Shown: in pieces, positions 34,749-43,227 of the stretch
Layout of the letters: every line of letters starts with the position of its first letter
Position numbering within the stretch: the first letter of the stretch is position 1
Assembly: GCF_003641205.1 (NCBI RefSeq)
Contig: NZ_CP032762.1
Coordinates: forward strand, 2,976,001 to 3,040,000
Reading direction: 5' to 3'
Origin: Rhodococcus sp. P1Y
GTDB taxonomy: Bacteria > Actinomycetota > Actinomycetes > Mycobacteriales > Mycobacteriaceae
DNA: 64,000 nucleotides
Made by a program: the position numbers and the translations under genes
Notes under the pieces: model-generated
Databases searched by the model: none
Told to the model about the DNA's origin: nothing
What the model saw: only the letters and a program-made list of their open reading frames with translations

Positions 34749-36134
34749 TCAGATCTCCACCAGCCCAGTATCGACAGCAGCAGGAGTGCGCGGCGTCAGC
34801 GGCTCGTCGGGATAGCCGATAGCTATGGCGCCCATGGCTTTCCAGTCGGCACGGAGTCCCAGTTCGCTGCGCACGAGATCGGCGGCGAAGATCGTCGAAC
34901 CTATCCAGCAACTACCGATTCCGCGCGCCGCGAGAGAGACCAGCAGCCCCTGCACCGCGGCACCCACCGCGACGGTGAACATGGTTTCCTCGGCGCGCGT
35001 GCGCCGTTCGTCCGGATATCGGTGCGCCCCGTCCGGCACACAGAACGGGATGACGACCTCGGGTGCGTCGAAGAGAATGGATCCACGGGCGATTCTGGCA
35101 TCGATTCGCTCTTCGTCGAGACCGTCCTCCCGAAGATCGCTGCGCCATTGCTCGGCCATCAGTTTCAGTAGCTGAACACGAAGTGCCGGTGTGCGTACCC
35201 AAACGAACCTGACCGGCCGGGTGTGATGAGGTGCGGGTGCGGTCAGGGCTTCGGCAACCGCATCGCGAATGTCGCTCTCGCCGACGGGTTCTTCCGTGAA
35301 AGATCGAACCGATCGCCGAAGCAGAAGCGCTTCTCGGTGTCCGCGTTCGATGGATTCGGCGGTACCCAGCCAGAACAGGTCGTCCTCTCCCGGCCGTACC
35401 AGATCTCGTGCGCGTGAACCGTTGTCGACCGGGGCGAGTCCACGGACCACGGCGACAGGCACCCCGCCGAGCTTGCCCTTGACGAGATCGGCTGCGGCAG
35501 CGATCTCGTCGGCGACGGCCACCTCCGTTACGACCAACTCGTTTCCTTGCCCGTCCTCGGCGCCTGCGTACGCGTGCACTACTGCAAGACCGGCACTACC
35601 GATTGCTGCATCGGTCTGTCCGACGCGCCACGCCCTACCCATCGTGTCGGTGACGACGACGCCGACCGAGACGCCGAGAGATGCCGCCAGCGCGCTGCGC
35701 AACCGCGATGCGCTTGCGTCGGGATCGATTGGCAACAAAGCGAGTTCGGCGCGGTCTACGTTGGACCCGTCGATTCCCGATGCAGCTTGGACGATGCCGA
35801 GCTTGTTCTCTGTGATGAGGGTTCGCCCCTTGCGGGCGACGACACGAACGGCTTCCTGATCGACGAGAACTCTGCGTGCTGCGTCGCGTTCGTCGGGATC
35901 GAGTGGTGCGTCGACGAGCCTGCCCTCCACCTTGGAGAAGGCCTTGCTCGTGACCACAAGGATGTCGTCGTTGCGAATCCACGGCGCGTGTTCGGCGATC
36001 GCGGCGGCAAGATCGTCACCGGGACGAAACTCGGGAAGGCCGAGTACCGGAAGTATTTCGATGCTTCCGCCCGGCGCGTGATCGGTGGGTACGGACGGCG
36101 ACGCAGCAATCGAGTGCGCGGGCTCGGTGTTCAC
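34749..36134 (-). CDS. fbiB: Bifunctional coenzyme F420:L-glutamate ligase / dehydro-F420-0 reductase
   Basis: 461 aa from GTG 36134, which overlaps the fbiA stop as GTGA. N-terminal CofE-like ligase: [81 protein letters not shown]-terminal nitroreductase-fold FMN domain: [52 protein letters not shown]. It reduces dehydro-F420-0 and adds the polyglutamate tail. The fusion is standard for actinobacteria. Confidence 0.95.
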   Translation of the reverse strand: MNTEPAHSIAASPSVPTDHAPGGSIEILPVLGLPEFRPGDDLAAAIAEHAPWIRNDDILVVTSKAFSKVEGRLVDAPLDPDERDAARRVLVDQEAVRVVARKGRTLITENKLGIVQAASGIDGSNVDRAELALLPIDPDASASRLRSALAASLGVSVGVVVTDTMGRAWRVGQTDAAIGSAGLAVVHAYAGAEDGQGNELVVTEVAVADEIAAAADLVKGKLGGVPVAVVRGLAPVDNGSRARDLVRPGEDDLFWLGTAESIERGHREALLLRRSVRSFTEEPVGESDIRDAVAEALTAPAPHHTRPVRFVWVRTPALRVQLLKLMAEQWRSDLREDGLDEERIDARIARGSILFDAPEVVIPFCVPDGAHRYPDERRTRAEETMFTVAVGAAVQGLLVSLAARGIGSCWIGSTIFAADLVRSELGLRADWKAMGAIAIGYPDEPLTPRTPAAVDTGLVEI

Positions 36135-37099
36135 AGATCGAGCCCCGCGGACCGCAGTGCAACGGCAGCCATCTCGGCAGTGGTAGCCGGGTCGGTCATC
36201 AGTAGTGGCACACTCCGAACGTCCACTCCTGGAACCACCGCAGTGTCGGTCGAATGAATCAACCACGTGTCGAGTATGCCGGTGTCCGAGCGTGCACCGT
36301 AGTGCTGTCCGATCGCCTCCGCGCTGGTTTCGACGCCGATGACCGTCAGGCATTCGTCGGCCATGCCGCGCAGCGGTTTACCGTCTATCACCGGTGACAG
36401 GCCGACCACCTTGGCCGGAGTGGTGCGCAGAGCGCTACGAATCCCCGGGACCGCAAGCACGGCGCCGACGCTGACGACCGGGTTGGACGGCGCGAGGATC
36501 ACGGCGTCGGCGTTCTCGATTGCATCGAGTACACCGGGCGCCGGACTCGCCTGCTCCGCACCGACGTTGGCGAAGCTGTGTGTCTCGATCTGCGCGCGGT
36601 AGCGAACCCACCACTCTTGGAAGTGAATAGCTCGCTGCGTTTCGCCCGTCGGGTCCTCCGGATCGGACACGACCACATGGGTCTCGCTCCGATCGTCCGT
36701 TACGGGAATCAATCTGACCCCGGGCTTCCACCTGTTGCACAGTGCCTCCGTCACCGCCGACAACGGATACCCTGCTCGAAGCATTCGGCTACGTATGAGG
36801 TGTGTGGCGATGTCGCGGTCGCCGAGACCGAACCAATCCGGATCGGCTCCATAGGCGGCGAGTTCGTCTCGCGCATGCCAAGTCTCCGCTATTCGGCCCC
36901 AGCCGCGTTCGGTGTCGATTCCACCACCGAGTGTGTACATGCACGTGTCCAGATCGGGACAGATGCGGAGGCCGTGCATCCACACGTCGTCGCCTACGTT
37001 GACGATTGCGGTGATCTCACCGTCGTCGCCCAAAAGGGTTCTGAGACCCTGGAGGAATCGAGCTCCTCCCACACCACCGACCAAGACAGTCACTTTCAC
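36131..37099 (-). CDS. fbiA: 2-phospho-L-lactate / phosphoenolpyruvyl transferase (F420 synthesis)
   Basis: 322 aa, GTG start. CofD-family: [119 protein letters not shown]. Transfers the phospho-ester group of an activated three-carbon donor to Fo, forming (dehydro-)F420-0. Operon with fbiB. A TAGGCT box 8 bases upstream of the GTG predicts a leaderless start. Divergent from whiB2. Confidence 0.95.
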   Translation of the reverse strand: MKVTVLVGGVGGARFLQGLRTLLGDDGEITAIVNVGDDVWMHGLRICPDLDTCMYTLGGGIDTERGWGRIAETWHARDELAAYGADPDWFGLGDRDIATHLIRSRMLRAGYPLSAVTEALCNRWKPGVRLIPVTDDRSETHVVVSDPEDPTGETQRAIHFQEWWVRYRAQIETHSFANVGAEQASPAPGVLDAIENADAVILAPSNPVVSVGAVLAVPGIRSALRTTPAKVVGLSPVIDGKPLRGMADECLTVIGVETSAEAIGQHYGARSDTGILDTWLIHSTDTAVVPGVDVRSVPLLMTDPATTAEMAAVALRSAGLDL

Positions 37100-37107
37100 A
37101 GGTAGAA

Positions 37108-37113
37108 AGCCTA
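37108..37113 (-). promoter_or_regulatory. -10 box TAGGCT at fbiA
   Basis: On the minus strand TAGGCT ends 8 bases before GTG 37099 with no ribosome site; predicts a leaderless fbiA-fbiB message. Confidence 0.5.
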
Positions 37114-37325
37114 TGCCGTCGGTTCCAGAGCTGCGTGGGCACCCATTGCTGTCCGAGCTCAGCGCCTGTTCGACGGCCAGTTTCCCGCCGCGACACGCGC
37201 AAGATGGCCGCTGATTCGGGGAGGGTGCAGTTTTTGGGCCCTAGATGGTATTGGAAAATAGGTCGTCGGCTTGACCTCAGCGCACTCCGGCGTGTCTAAT
37301 CACATGTATGTCATTCCAAGGTTTT

Positions 37326-37341
37326 CAAGCGAGTTCGCTTG
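37326..37341. promoter_or_regulatory. 16-bp palindrome upstream of whiB2
   Basis: CAAGCGAGTTCGCTTG: arms CAAGCGA / TCGCTTG separated by two bases, ~95 bp before the first whiB2 start codon. Candidate dimeric regulator site. Confidence 0.4.
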
Positions 37342-37372
37342 GAGCTGGCCTTGATTCGAACATGCGTTCCCA

Positions 37373-37400
37373 TGGCTTGTCTTCTCGTGGCTTGTCATCT
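37373..37400 (+). promoter_or_regulatory. Direct repeat TGGCTTGTCnTCT upstream of whiB2
   Basis: TGGCTTGTCTTCT at 37373-37385 and TGGCTTGTCATCT at 37388-37400, 12 of 13 bases identical, 15 bases between copy starts (about one and a half helical turns). Located 36-63 bp before the whiB2 start, where an activator would bind. Confidence 0.4.
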
Positions 37401-37435
37401 TATGGATACGTGTACTAGAGGTCGAGGGTTCCGGC

Positions 37436-38128
37436 ATGACAACGAATACCGGCGCGGGGCAAGGTGTTCGGAACCGACCGGCAGTATCTGCGCTATTCGA
37501 AGGTGAGGAGGCGGAAGCGATGTACGACCAGAACGCGACACGTGAACAACGGGGCGAGGCCCCGGCTCACCTCAGCGCAGTCGACGACGCGCCGCAGACC
37601 GATTCCATAGCAGGCGCGGAACAAGGCGACTGCGAGAAGGGAACCGAGGGCACGTCGCTGCGCGTCGAACAGGAACCTGCCGGGGGGTCGATCGAAGTCG
37701 ACTCCGGGATCGTTCCAGTCGATGCCGGCGCCGGATATGTCGTTCGCGATATCGGCGGCGATGCCTTCGCGGCGGAAGACGCCGAACTCGGCGAACCGGA
37801 CTCGGACGACGAGTCCGAGGACGGCTCGGTCGAAGATCTGCCGATGCGCGAGCCCGTCCGCCCAGTGCTGAGCCTCATCGCAGGCTTCGACGAGATGTTC
37901 GACGAGATCGAAGATCAGTGGCAGGAACGTGCCCTGTGTGCACAGACCGACCCCGAGGCTTTCTTCCCGGAGAAGGGTGGATCGACGCGCGAAGCAAAGC
38001 GGATCTGCCTCGGCTGCGAGGTCAAGGACGAGTGCCTCGAATATGCTCTCGCCAACGACGAGAGGTTCGGCATCTGGGGCGGGTTGTCCGAGCGTGAACG
38101 TCGACGCCTCAAGCGCGGGATCGTCTGA
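37436..38128 (+). CDS. whiB2: WhiB-family [4Fe-4S] regulator (WhiB2-like) with long acidic N-terminus
   Basis: 230 aa from ATG 37436. The C-terminal ~80 residues are a complete WhiB domain: WQERALCAQTDPEAFFPEKG, AKRICLGCEVKDECLEYALA (four cluster cysteines, one in the first and three in the second segment), GIWGGLSERERRRLKRG (turn and basic helix). WhiB2 is an essential septation and division regulator in mycobacteria. The ~150-residue acidic N-terminal part is unusual, since relatives are ~90-130 aa. Two starts have ribosome sites: 37436 (GAGGG) and 37520 (GAGGAGG, 8-base spacing; 202 aa). Locus order next to fbiA/fbiB matches Rv3260c. Confidence 0.88.
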   Translation: MTTNTGAGQGVRNRPAVSALFEGEEAEAMYDQNATREQRGEAPAHLSAVDDAPQTDSIAGAEQGDCEKGTEGTSLRVEQEPAGGSIEVDSGIVPVDAGAGYVVRDIGGDAFAAEDAELGEPDSDDESEDGSVEDLPMREPVRPVLSLIAGFDEMFDEIEDQWQERALCAQTDPEAFFPEKGGSTREAKRICLGCEVKDECLEYALANDERFGIWGGLSERERRRLKRGIV

Positions 38129-38147
38129 CCATCTACGGTCCGACCTT

Positions 38148-38636
38148 TCAGTTCTCGTCGTCGATGCCGGGATCGATCACATCGGCGTCGACGCCCAGGT
38201 AGGTAGCTACCTGTTCCACGAGCACCTCGTAGAGAAGATCCTCCAAATCGTCCCGGTGCTTCGCCCGCCGCTCAAGCGGCCGACGGAACAATACGATCCG
38301 AGCGCGTGTCGCTTCTCCGCGCTTGTCGATTCCCGCTGGAACCAGCCGCGACAGTGGTACCGGACCCTCGGCGACCACCTCGGGTGGCCAGTTGACCGAC
38401 TCGGGATCCTTGGCGCGAATCTTCGGCACTTCGTCGACGGCGATGTCGAGTCGCTCCAGCTTGTCGTGCCAACGGTGATCTATTCGCGCGAACGCCTCCA
38501 GAACGGCTCGATCGAATCTGTCGGCGCGCGAGCGATGCCCTGGTACGCCGACGGGAAGTATCGGTCCTCGCACGCCCCGCCCACGGCGTGCGGCGGATCG
38601 GGAGGTCGTTCTGCGTGCCGAAGTGCCTCGAGCCAT
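38148..38636 (-). CDS. Zincin-like metallopeptidase-family protein with degenerate HExxH
   Basis: 162 aa. N-terminal basic tail, then RSRADRFDRAVLEAFARID, LDIAVDEVPKIRAKDPESV, TRARIVLFRRPLERRAKHRD and LLYEVLVEQVATYLGVDADV. It matches the family (DUF1025 / metallopeptidase, Rv3259 position) that normally ends with a HExxH helix; here that helix reads YEVLVEQ, with Tyr and Gln at the metal-binding positions. Therefore probably not a peptidase. Conserved gene position beside whiB2 suggests a real role. Converges with whiB2. Confidence 0.83.
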   Translation of the reverse strand: MARGTSARRTTSRSAARRGRGVRGPILPVGVPGHRSRADRFDRAVLEAFARIDHRWHDKLERLDIAVDEVPKIRAKDPESVNWPPEVVAEGPVPLSRLVPAGIDKRGEATRARIVLFRRPLERRAKHRDDLEDLLYEVLVEQVATYLGVDADVIDPGIDDEN

Positions 38637-38698
38637 GGCGAGAGGTTATCGGGGCGGACTAGCGGTGTGTCGAGCGGCTCGGTGTCGGCGCAGGGGGC

Positions 38699-38704
38699 TA
38701 CTCT
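38699..38704 (+). promoter_or_regulatory. -10 box TACTCT of a predicted leaderless transcript (DUF3499 gene)
   Basis: TACTCT ends 7 bases before GTG 38712; no Shine-Dalgarno. Confidence 0.5.
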
Positions 38705-38711
38705 CTCGTGT

Positions 38712-39122
38712 GTGAGATCTCTGCGTGGATGCTGCAGGCCTGGGTGCAACCGTTCGGCTGTTGCGACGCTCACGTATGTCTATTCCGACTCGACCGCGGT
38801 AGTCGGCCCACTCGCCACCGTCGAGGAGCCGCACTCCTGGGACCTGTGCGAAATACACGCATCGACCACGACCGCGCCGAAGGGCTGGGAGTTGGTGCGC
38901 TACGAGGGTGGCTTCACCACCACCTCGCCCGACGAGGACGATCTCACCGCCCTGGCGGAAGCCGTACGCGAAGCCGGCCGGGGAGAACGTTCTCGCGACA
39001 GCGGGGCGACGGGCCGTCAAGGCGCCCGGGGGCAGGTTGCCGCAGCCGACAGGCGCCCGGCATCGCCCGTTCGAACCGGGCGTCGCGGCCATTTGCGAGT
39101 GCTTCCCGATCCCACGGCCTGA
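38712..39122 (+). CDS. DUF3499 family protein (Cys-rich)
   Basis: 136 aa from GTG 38712. Begins RSLRGCCRPGCNRSAVATLT with three Cys, continues STAVVGPLATVEEPHSWDLC and EIHA, giving a Cys4/His-type putative zinc site within the first 45 residues. The middle TAPKGWELVRYEGGF and the acidic DEDDLTALAEAVREAG match the DUF3499 pattern (Rv3258c position). The remaining tail is basic and low-complexity. Function unknown; the longer frame upstream runs through the antisense gene and is rejected. Confidence 0.85.
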   Translation: MRSLRGCCRPGCNRSAVATLTYVYSDSTAVVGPLATVEEPHSWDLCEIHASTTTAPKGWELVRYEGGFTTTSPDEDDLTALAEAVREAGRGERSRDSGATGRQGARGQVAAADRRPASPVRTGRRGHLRVLPDPTA

Positions 39123-39300
39123 TTCGAGGTCAGCTCGCGGAATTGCCGTCGTGACACTGTCGTTCGAGGCAGACATCGTTTCAATCACATCTGTGTGCCG
39201 TGGTCGCGCCTGCCGTGACCATATGTGACACATTCTTGTAGGACGCATCGCGAGACGATGCGCTCATGCCTCACCCCGTCGAGAATCCGAGGAGTTGTTC

Positions 39301-40668
39301 GTGGCACGCACTGCCGAATCCGTCAACGCAGTCATCAAGGCCTACGACGTTCGGGGGGTGGTGGGTGAGCAGATCGATTCCGCGTTCGTCCGTGATGTGG
39401 GAGCGTCGTTCGCCCGGCTGGTGCGCAGTCCTGAAGTCACGACTGTTGCGATCGGCCACGACATGCGCGCGTCTTCGCCCGAACTGTCGAGAGCGTTCGC
39501 CGAGGGGGTGACGTCGCAAGGGTTGGACGTCGTGCACATCGGTCTCGCGTCGACCGATCAGCTGTACTTCGCGTCCGGATTCCTCGATTGCCCCGGTGCG
39601 ATGTTCACCGCGAGCCACAATCCGGCGAAGTACAACGGAATCAAACTGTGTCGGGCTGGCGCCAAACCGGTAGGGCAGGACACAGGTCTCGACACCATCA
39701 AGAGCGAACTGGTCGCCGGAGTCCCCACGTACAGCGGTGAACCGGGGTCGGTGACCGAACGAGATGTGCTGAGCGAGTACGCCTCGTTCGTGCGCAACCT
39801 GGTCGATCTCACGAAAGTGTCCGGCGTCAAGATCGCCGTCGATGCCGGGAACGGAATGGGCGGGCACACTGTGCCCGCAGTGTTCGGTGATCTTCCCGTG
39901 ACGATCGAGCCGCTGTACTTCGAACTCGACGGCACCTTCCCGAACCACGAGGCCAATCCGTTGGACCCGGCGAACCTCGTCGATCTGCAGAAGTTCGTCC
40001 GAGACACCGGAGCAGACATCGGCCTTGCGTTCGACGGTGATGCCGATCGATGCTTCGTGGTCGACGAGAAGGGCGACCCGGTCTCGCCGTCGGCGGTGAC
40101 CGGCCTCGTCGCCGAGCGCGAGTTGGCGAAGGAGCCGGGCGCGACGGTAATTCACAACCTGATCACCTCTCGGGCTGTTCCCGAGTTGGTGACCGAGCTC
40201 GGCGGTACGCCGGTGCGCACACGAGTCGGACATTCGTTCATCAAGCAGCAGATGGCCGACACGGGAGCAATCTTCGGCGGCGAACACTCGGCTCATTACT
40301 ACTTCAGAGACTTCTGGGGTGCGGATTCGGGCATGTTGGCTGCGCTGCACGTTCTCGCCGCCCTCGGATCACAGGATCGACCGCTGTCGGAGCTGATGAG
40401 CTCGTACGAGTCGTACTCCGCGTCGGGGGAGATCAACTCCACTGTTGCTGATGCAGCCGAACGCACGGCAGCAGTGCTCGACGTGTTCGCCGACCGCACG
40501 GTCTCGACCGACAGGCTCGATGGCGTGACGGTCGACCTGTCGGACGGCGCCTGGTTCAACCTTCGTGCGTCGAACACCGAGCCTCTGCTGCGTTTGAACG
40601 TGGAGGCACGCACCGCGGCCGAAGTGAATGCACTGACGGAGGAGATTCTCGGCGTGGTTCGGGCCTGA
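39301..40668 (+). CDS. manB: Phosphomannomutase / phosphoglucomutase
   Basis: 455 aa from GTG 39301, six bases after GAGGAG (TTG 39295 abuts the ribosome site and is less likely). Four alpha-D-phosphohexomutase domains: AIGHDMRASSPELS; catalytic serine loop GAMFTASHNPAKYNGIK; metal loop IGLAFDGDADRCFVVDEKG; sugar loop IFGGEHSAHYYFRDFWGADS; phosphate loop NLRASNTEPLLRLN. Interconverts mannose-6-P and mannose-1-P, feeding the guanylyltransferase upstream. First of the manB-Rv3256c-like-manA run. Confidence 0.95.
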   Translation: MARTAESVNAVIKAYDVRGVVGEQIDSAFVRDVGASFARLVRSPEVTTVAIGHDMRASSPELSRAFAEGVTSQGLDVVHIGLASTDQLYFASGFLDCPGAMFTASHNPAKYNGIKLCRAGAKPVGQDTGLDTIKSELVAGVPTYSGEPGSVTERDVLSEYASFVRNLVDLTKVSGVKIAVDAGNGMGGHTVPAVFGDLPVTIEPLYFELDGTFPNHEANPLDPANLVDLQKFVRDTGADIGLAFDGDADRCFVVDEKGDPVSPSAVTGLVAERELAKEPGATVIHNLITSRAVPELVTELGGTPVRTRVGHSFIKQQMADTGAIFGGEHSAHYYFRDFWGADSGMLAALHVLAALGSQDRPLSELMSSYESYSASGEINSTVADAAERTAAVLDVFADRTVSTDRLDGVTVDLSDGAWFNLRASNTEPLLRLNVEARTAAEVNALTEEILGVVRA

Positions 40669-40757
40669 CTGGAATAGTGGACGTGTGCGCGGGTATACGA
40701 GCACCAGGAAGCAGTGAGCTGAGCGCGACGGCAAGGAAGGACGGTGGCTTCTCACCA

Positions 40758-41867
40758 ATGACCACTCTGTCGCCTCTTCTCGATCTGGACGACGCCGACG
40801 CACTCGTCGCCGCGGACACCGACGGCGTGCTACGAAGTGCTGCGTTGGCCGGGGCGCAAGTTCGTGCGACCGCTGGATCGTTCGCCGACACCATCGGTGA
40901 TCGCCTCGGTGGCCTCCGACCGCGAAGCGTCGTGTTCGTTGCAGGCGGCGGGCGGGCAGAACGTGCGGCGTCGCTGTTGATCGCAGGCGTCGGTCCTCGA
41001 ATCGGCGTGCCACTCGTACTCACCACTGGTACGCCGCCATGGGTCGGCCCGCTCGACGTGGTCGTCGTGTGCGGCGACGATGCAGGCGACCCTCGACTGT
41101 CCGAGTCGACTGCCGCAGCTGTTCGCCGCGGCGCCGAGACCGTTCTGGTCACACCCGACGAGGGCCCACTGCGAGCCGCGGCAGCGGGGCGCGCACTGTT
41201 TCTGCCACCGCGAATTGCAGTCCGCGAACCGAACACCCTCATGCGATACGTTGCCGCAGGAGTCAGTGTTCTCGGCGCGGTTTCCGACGGGGTATATCGC
41301 TCCCTCCTGCCAGATCTCGATCGACTTGCCGATGCCCTCGACGACGAGGCATCCCAAGATCACCCTCTCCACGAGGTCTTCCACAACCCTGCGAAGTCGA
41401 TCGCAGTTCGAATGGCCGATCGACGCATTGTCTTCAGCGGCGTCGACTCGACGGCCCTCGAGATTGCTCGCCACGGCAGCGAAGTGATGTTGGGCGTGGC
41501 AGGAGTGGTCTCGGCAGCAGGTGAATTGTCCGACGTCGTCCGGGCAGTCGTGCATGCGTCGCGGTCCGCAGCCTCGGGTCCGGCCGATTACGATCCGTTC
41601 TTCCACGATGACGAGGTGGACGGGCCGCGTCCGGAGGCTGCCGTACGAGTCCTCGTTATTGCTTCTCCCACAGCCGCATCGGCGGCCGAGCGACGCACCG
41701 CGGCTCTGGACGATGTCGACGTCGTCGTCTCCGGTGTCGCCGAACCGGGTGAGCCGCCCGAACGCGCGCGTCGCGGAGCGGGGCTCGGTGAGTTCGAATC
41801 GATGGCATTGTCGGCGACGCGGCTGGAGATGGCCGCCGCGTATCTACATCTGATGGGCGGTAGATAG
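40758..41867 (+). CDS. SIS-fold (TobH-like) protein of the mannose locus
   Basis: 369 aa from ATG 40758 (MTTLSPLLDLDD); GTG starts at 40677 and 40683 also fit, and a TAGTGG lies just upstream of them, so the N-terminus is uncertain. Resembles the Rv3256c/TobH family: RPRSVVFVAGGGRAERAASL (SIS-like loop), VPLVLTTGTPPWVGPLDVVV, VCGDDAGDPRLSESTAAAV, AETVLVTPDEGPL, then a second SIS-like half with IVFSGVDSTALEIARHGSEV. Probably an inactive or specialised sugar-phosphate isomerase partner of ManA. Its stop shares a base with the manA GTG, so coupled. Confidence 0.85.
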   Translation: MTTLSPLLDLDDADALVAADTDGVLRSAALAGAQVRATAGSFADTIGDRLGGLRPRSVVFVAGGGRAERAASLLIAGVGPRIGVPLVLTTGTPPWVGPLDVVVVCGDDAGDPRLSESTAAAVRRGAETVLVTPDEGPLRAAAAGRALFLPPRIAVREPNTLMRYVAAGVSVLGAVSDGVYRSLLPDLDRLADALDDEASQDHPLHEVFHNPAKSIAVRMADRRIVFSGVDSTALEIARHGSEVMLGVAGVVSAAGELSDVVRAVVHASRSAASGPADYDPFFHDDEVDGPRPEAAVRVLVIASPTAASAAERRTAALDDVDVVVSGVAEPGEPPERARRGAGLGEFESMALSATRLEMAAAYLHLMGGR

Positions 41868-43099
41868 TGCAACCACTGCGCGGTGCAGTTCGGTCGTACG
41901 CATGGGGATCTCGAACCTCGCTTGCGCGGTTGCAGCGACGGTCGGTGCCCTCGGAGCACCCCGAGGCCGAGATATGGCTCGGTGCGCATCCGGCCGATCC
42001 TGCTTATTTGCTCGGTGACGGGTCACCGAAGTCGTTGCTGGAGGCGATCGACGAGAATCCGCGCCTGGAACTCGGTGCGGAGACCGCGCACGTCTACGGC
42101 GGGCGGCTTCCATTTCTGCTGAAACTCCTTGCCGCCGACGAACCTTTGTCGCTGCAGGCACATCCGAGTTCGGATCAGGCCAAAGAAGGTTTCGCGCGCG
42201 AGGAATCGCGTCGGGTCCCGATCGATTCGCCGGTCAGAAACTACCGCGACGCCTCCCACAAGCCTGAATTGATCGTCGCTCTCACCGAATTCCATGCCCT
42301 CGCAGGGTTTCGGTGCCCGAGGCAGACCGTGGAGTTCATCGACGCCCTCGATGTCGGTGCGTTGTCCGGATACCGGTCGTTGCTCGCGGACCAACCGGAC
42401 GACGCGGGTCTGCGAACGGTGTTCACGTCGTGGATCACACTGCCGGGACCTGCGCTCGATGCTCTGCTTCCACTTGTGGCCGACGGCTGCATCCGGTACC
42501 TGTCCACCACGGCTCATCACGACGGAGGGCGGTTCGTCGCCGAGGCCCGCACCTTGCTTGAACTGGGGGAGTCGTATCCAGGCGATGCAGGCGTTCTCGC
42601 GGCGTTGCTTCTCAATCGCGTCACTCTGAGTCCGGGCCAAGGGTTGTATCTGGCCGCGGGCAATCTGCATGCGTATCTATCGGGAACCGGCGTCGAGGTC
42701 ATGGCAAACTCCGACAACGTGTTGCGAGGCGGCCTGACTCCGAAGCATGTGGATGTGCCGGAACTTCTGAGGGTGTTGGACTTCGAGCCTGCCGAGGTCG
42801 AGGTGCTCGAGCCCGATGTCGGGTCGGGTGGGCCCGTTCTCTATCGCACGCCTGCGCCCGAGTTCGAGCTGTCGAGGTCGGTGCTGTCCGGTGGAGCGTC
42901 CGTGAGCTTCGATGGAGACTCGCCACGAATTCTGCTGTGTACCGCAGGACGTGTCGTCATCGGTGGCGGCGAGTTGGAATACGTATTGGAGCAGGGCGCC
43001 GCCGTATGGGTGTCTGCATCCGACCCCCTTCTGATCGCCGAGGCGCGTTGGGGTGACGCCGAGGTCTTCTCGGCCACCGTCGGGGCCTTGGCAGGCTGA
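41867..43099 (+). CDS. manA: Mannose-6-phosphate isomerase, class I
   Basis: 410 aa; GTG overlaps the previous stop (TAGTG). Type I cupin isomerase: AVRSYAWGSRTSLARL, PEAEIWLGAHPADPAYL, LPFLLKLLAADEPLSLQAHP (zinc-site Q-x-H), PELIVALTEFHALAGFRCP, GQGLYLAAGNLHAYLSGTGV (second zinc His), EVMANSDNVLRGGLTPKH (catalytic R-G-G-L-T-x-K-H). Zn2+ enzyme interconverting fructose-6-P and mannose-6-P, the entry to GDP-mannose. Confidence 0.95.
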   Translation: MQPLRGAVRSYAWGSRTSLARLQRRSVPSEHPEAEIWLGAHPADPAYLLGDGSPKSLLEAIDENPRLELGAETAHVYGGRLPFLLKLLAADEPLSLQAHPSSDQAKEGFAREESRRVPIDSPVRNYRDASHKPELIVALTEFHALAGFRCPRQTVEFIDALDVGALSGYRSLLADQPDDAGLRTVFTSWITLPGPALDALLPLVADGCIRYLSTTAHHDGGRFVAEARTLLELGESYPGDAGVLAALLLNRVTLSPGQGLYLAAGNLHAYLSGTGVEVMANSDNVLRGGLTPKHVDVPELLRVLDFEPAEVEVLEPDVGSGGPVLYRTPAPEFELSRSVLSGGASVSFDGDSPRILLCTAGRVVIGGGELEYVLEQGAAVWVSASDPLLIAEARWGDAEVFSATVGALAG

Positions 43100-43227
43100 A
43101 TTCCGCGGTTTTGCCAAGGCTCCTCGCGCTGGCTCGCTGGAAGCATATTGTGTGACCGAAGGGGTTCGAGTGGCGTAGTGATACGCGCTCTCGAACACGA
43201 TCGACTGAACAGGCGGAATCTTCGATA

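Larger units (their letters stand above)
37100..37435 (+). other. 336-bp divergent regulatory region fbiA / whiB2
   Basis: No gene visible. Contents: a leaderless -10 for fbiA near its left end; an AT-rich stretch around 37235-37260; a near-perfect 16-bp palindrome CAAGCGAGTTCGCTTG at 37326-37341; and two copies of TGGCTTGTCnTCT 15 bases apart at 37373 and 37388. The palindrome and repeats lie closer to whiB2 and are candidate operator sites for it. Confidence 0.7.

Noticed and set aside
39200..39245. CRP-like site (TGACCATATGTGACACA) before manB
   Set aside because: Half-sites are in the wrong relative orientation for TGTGAnnnnnnTCACA.
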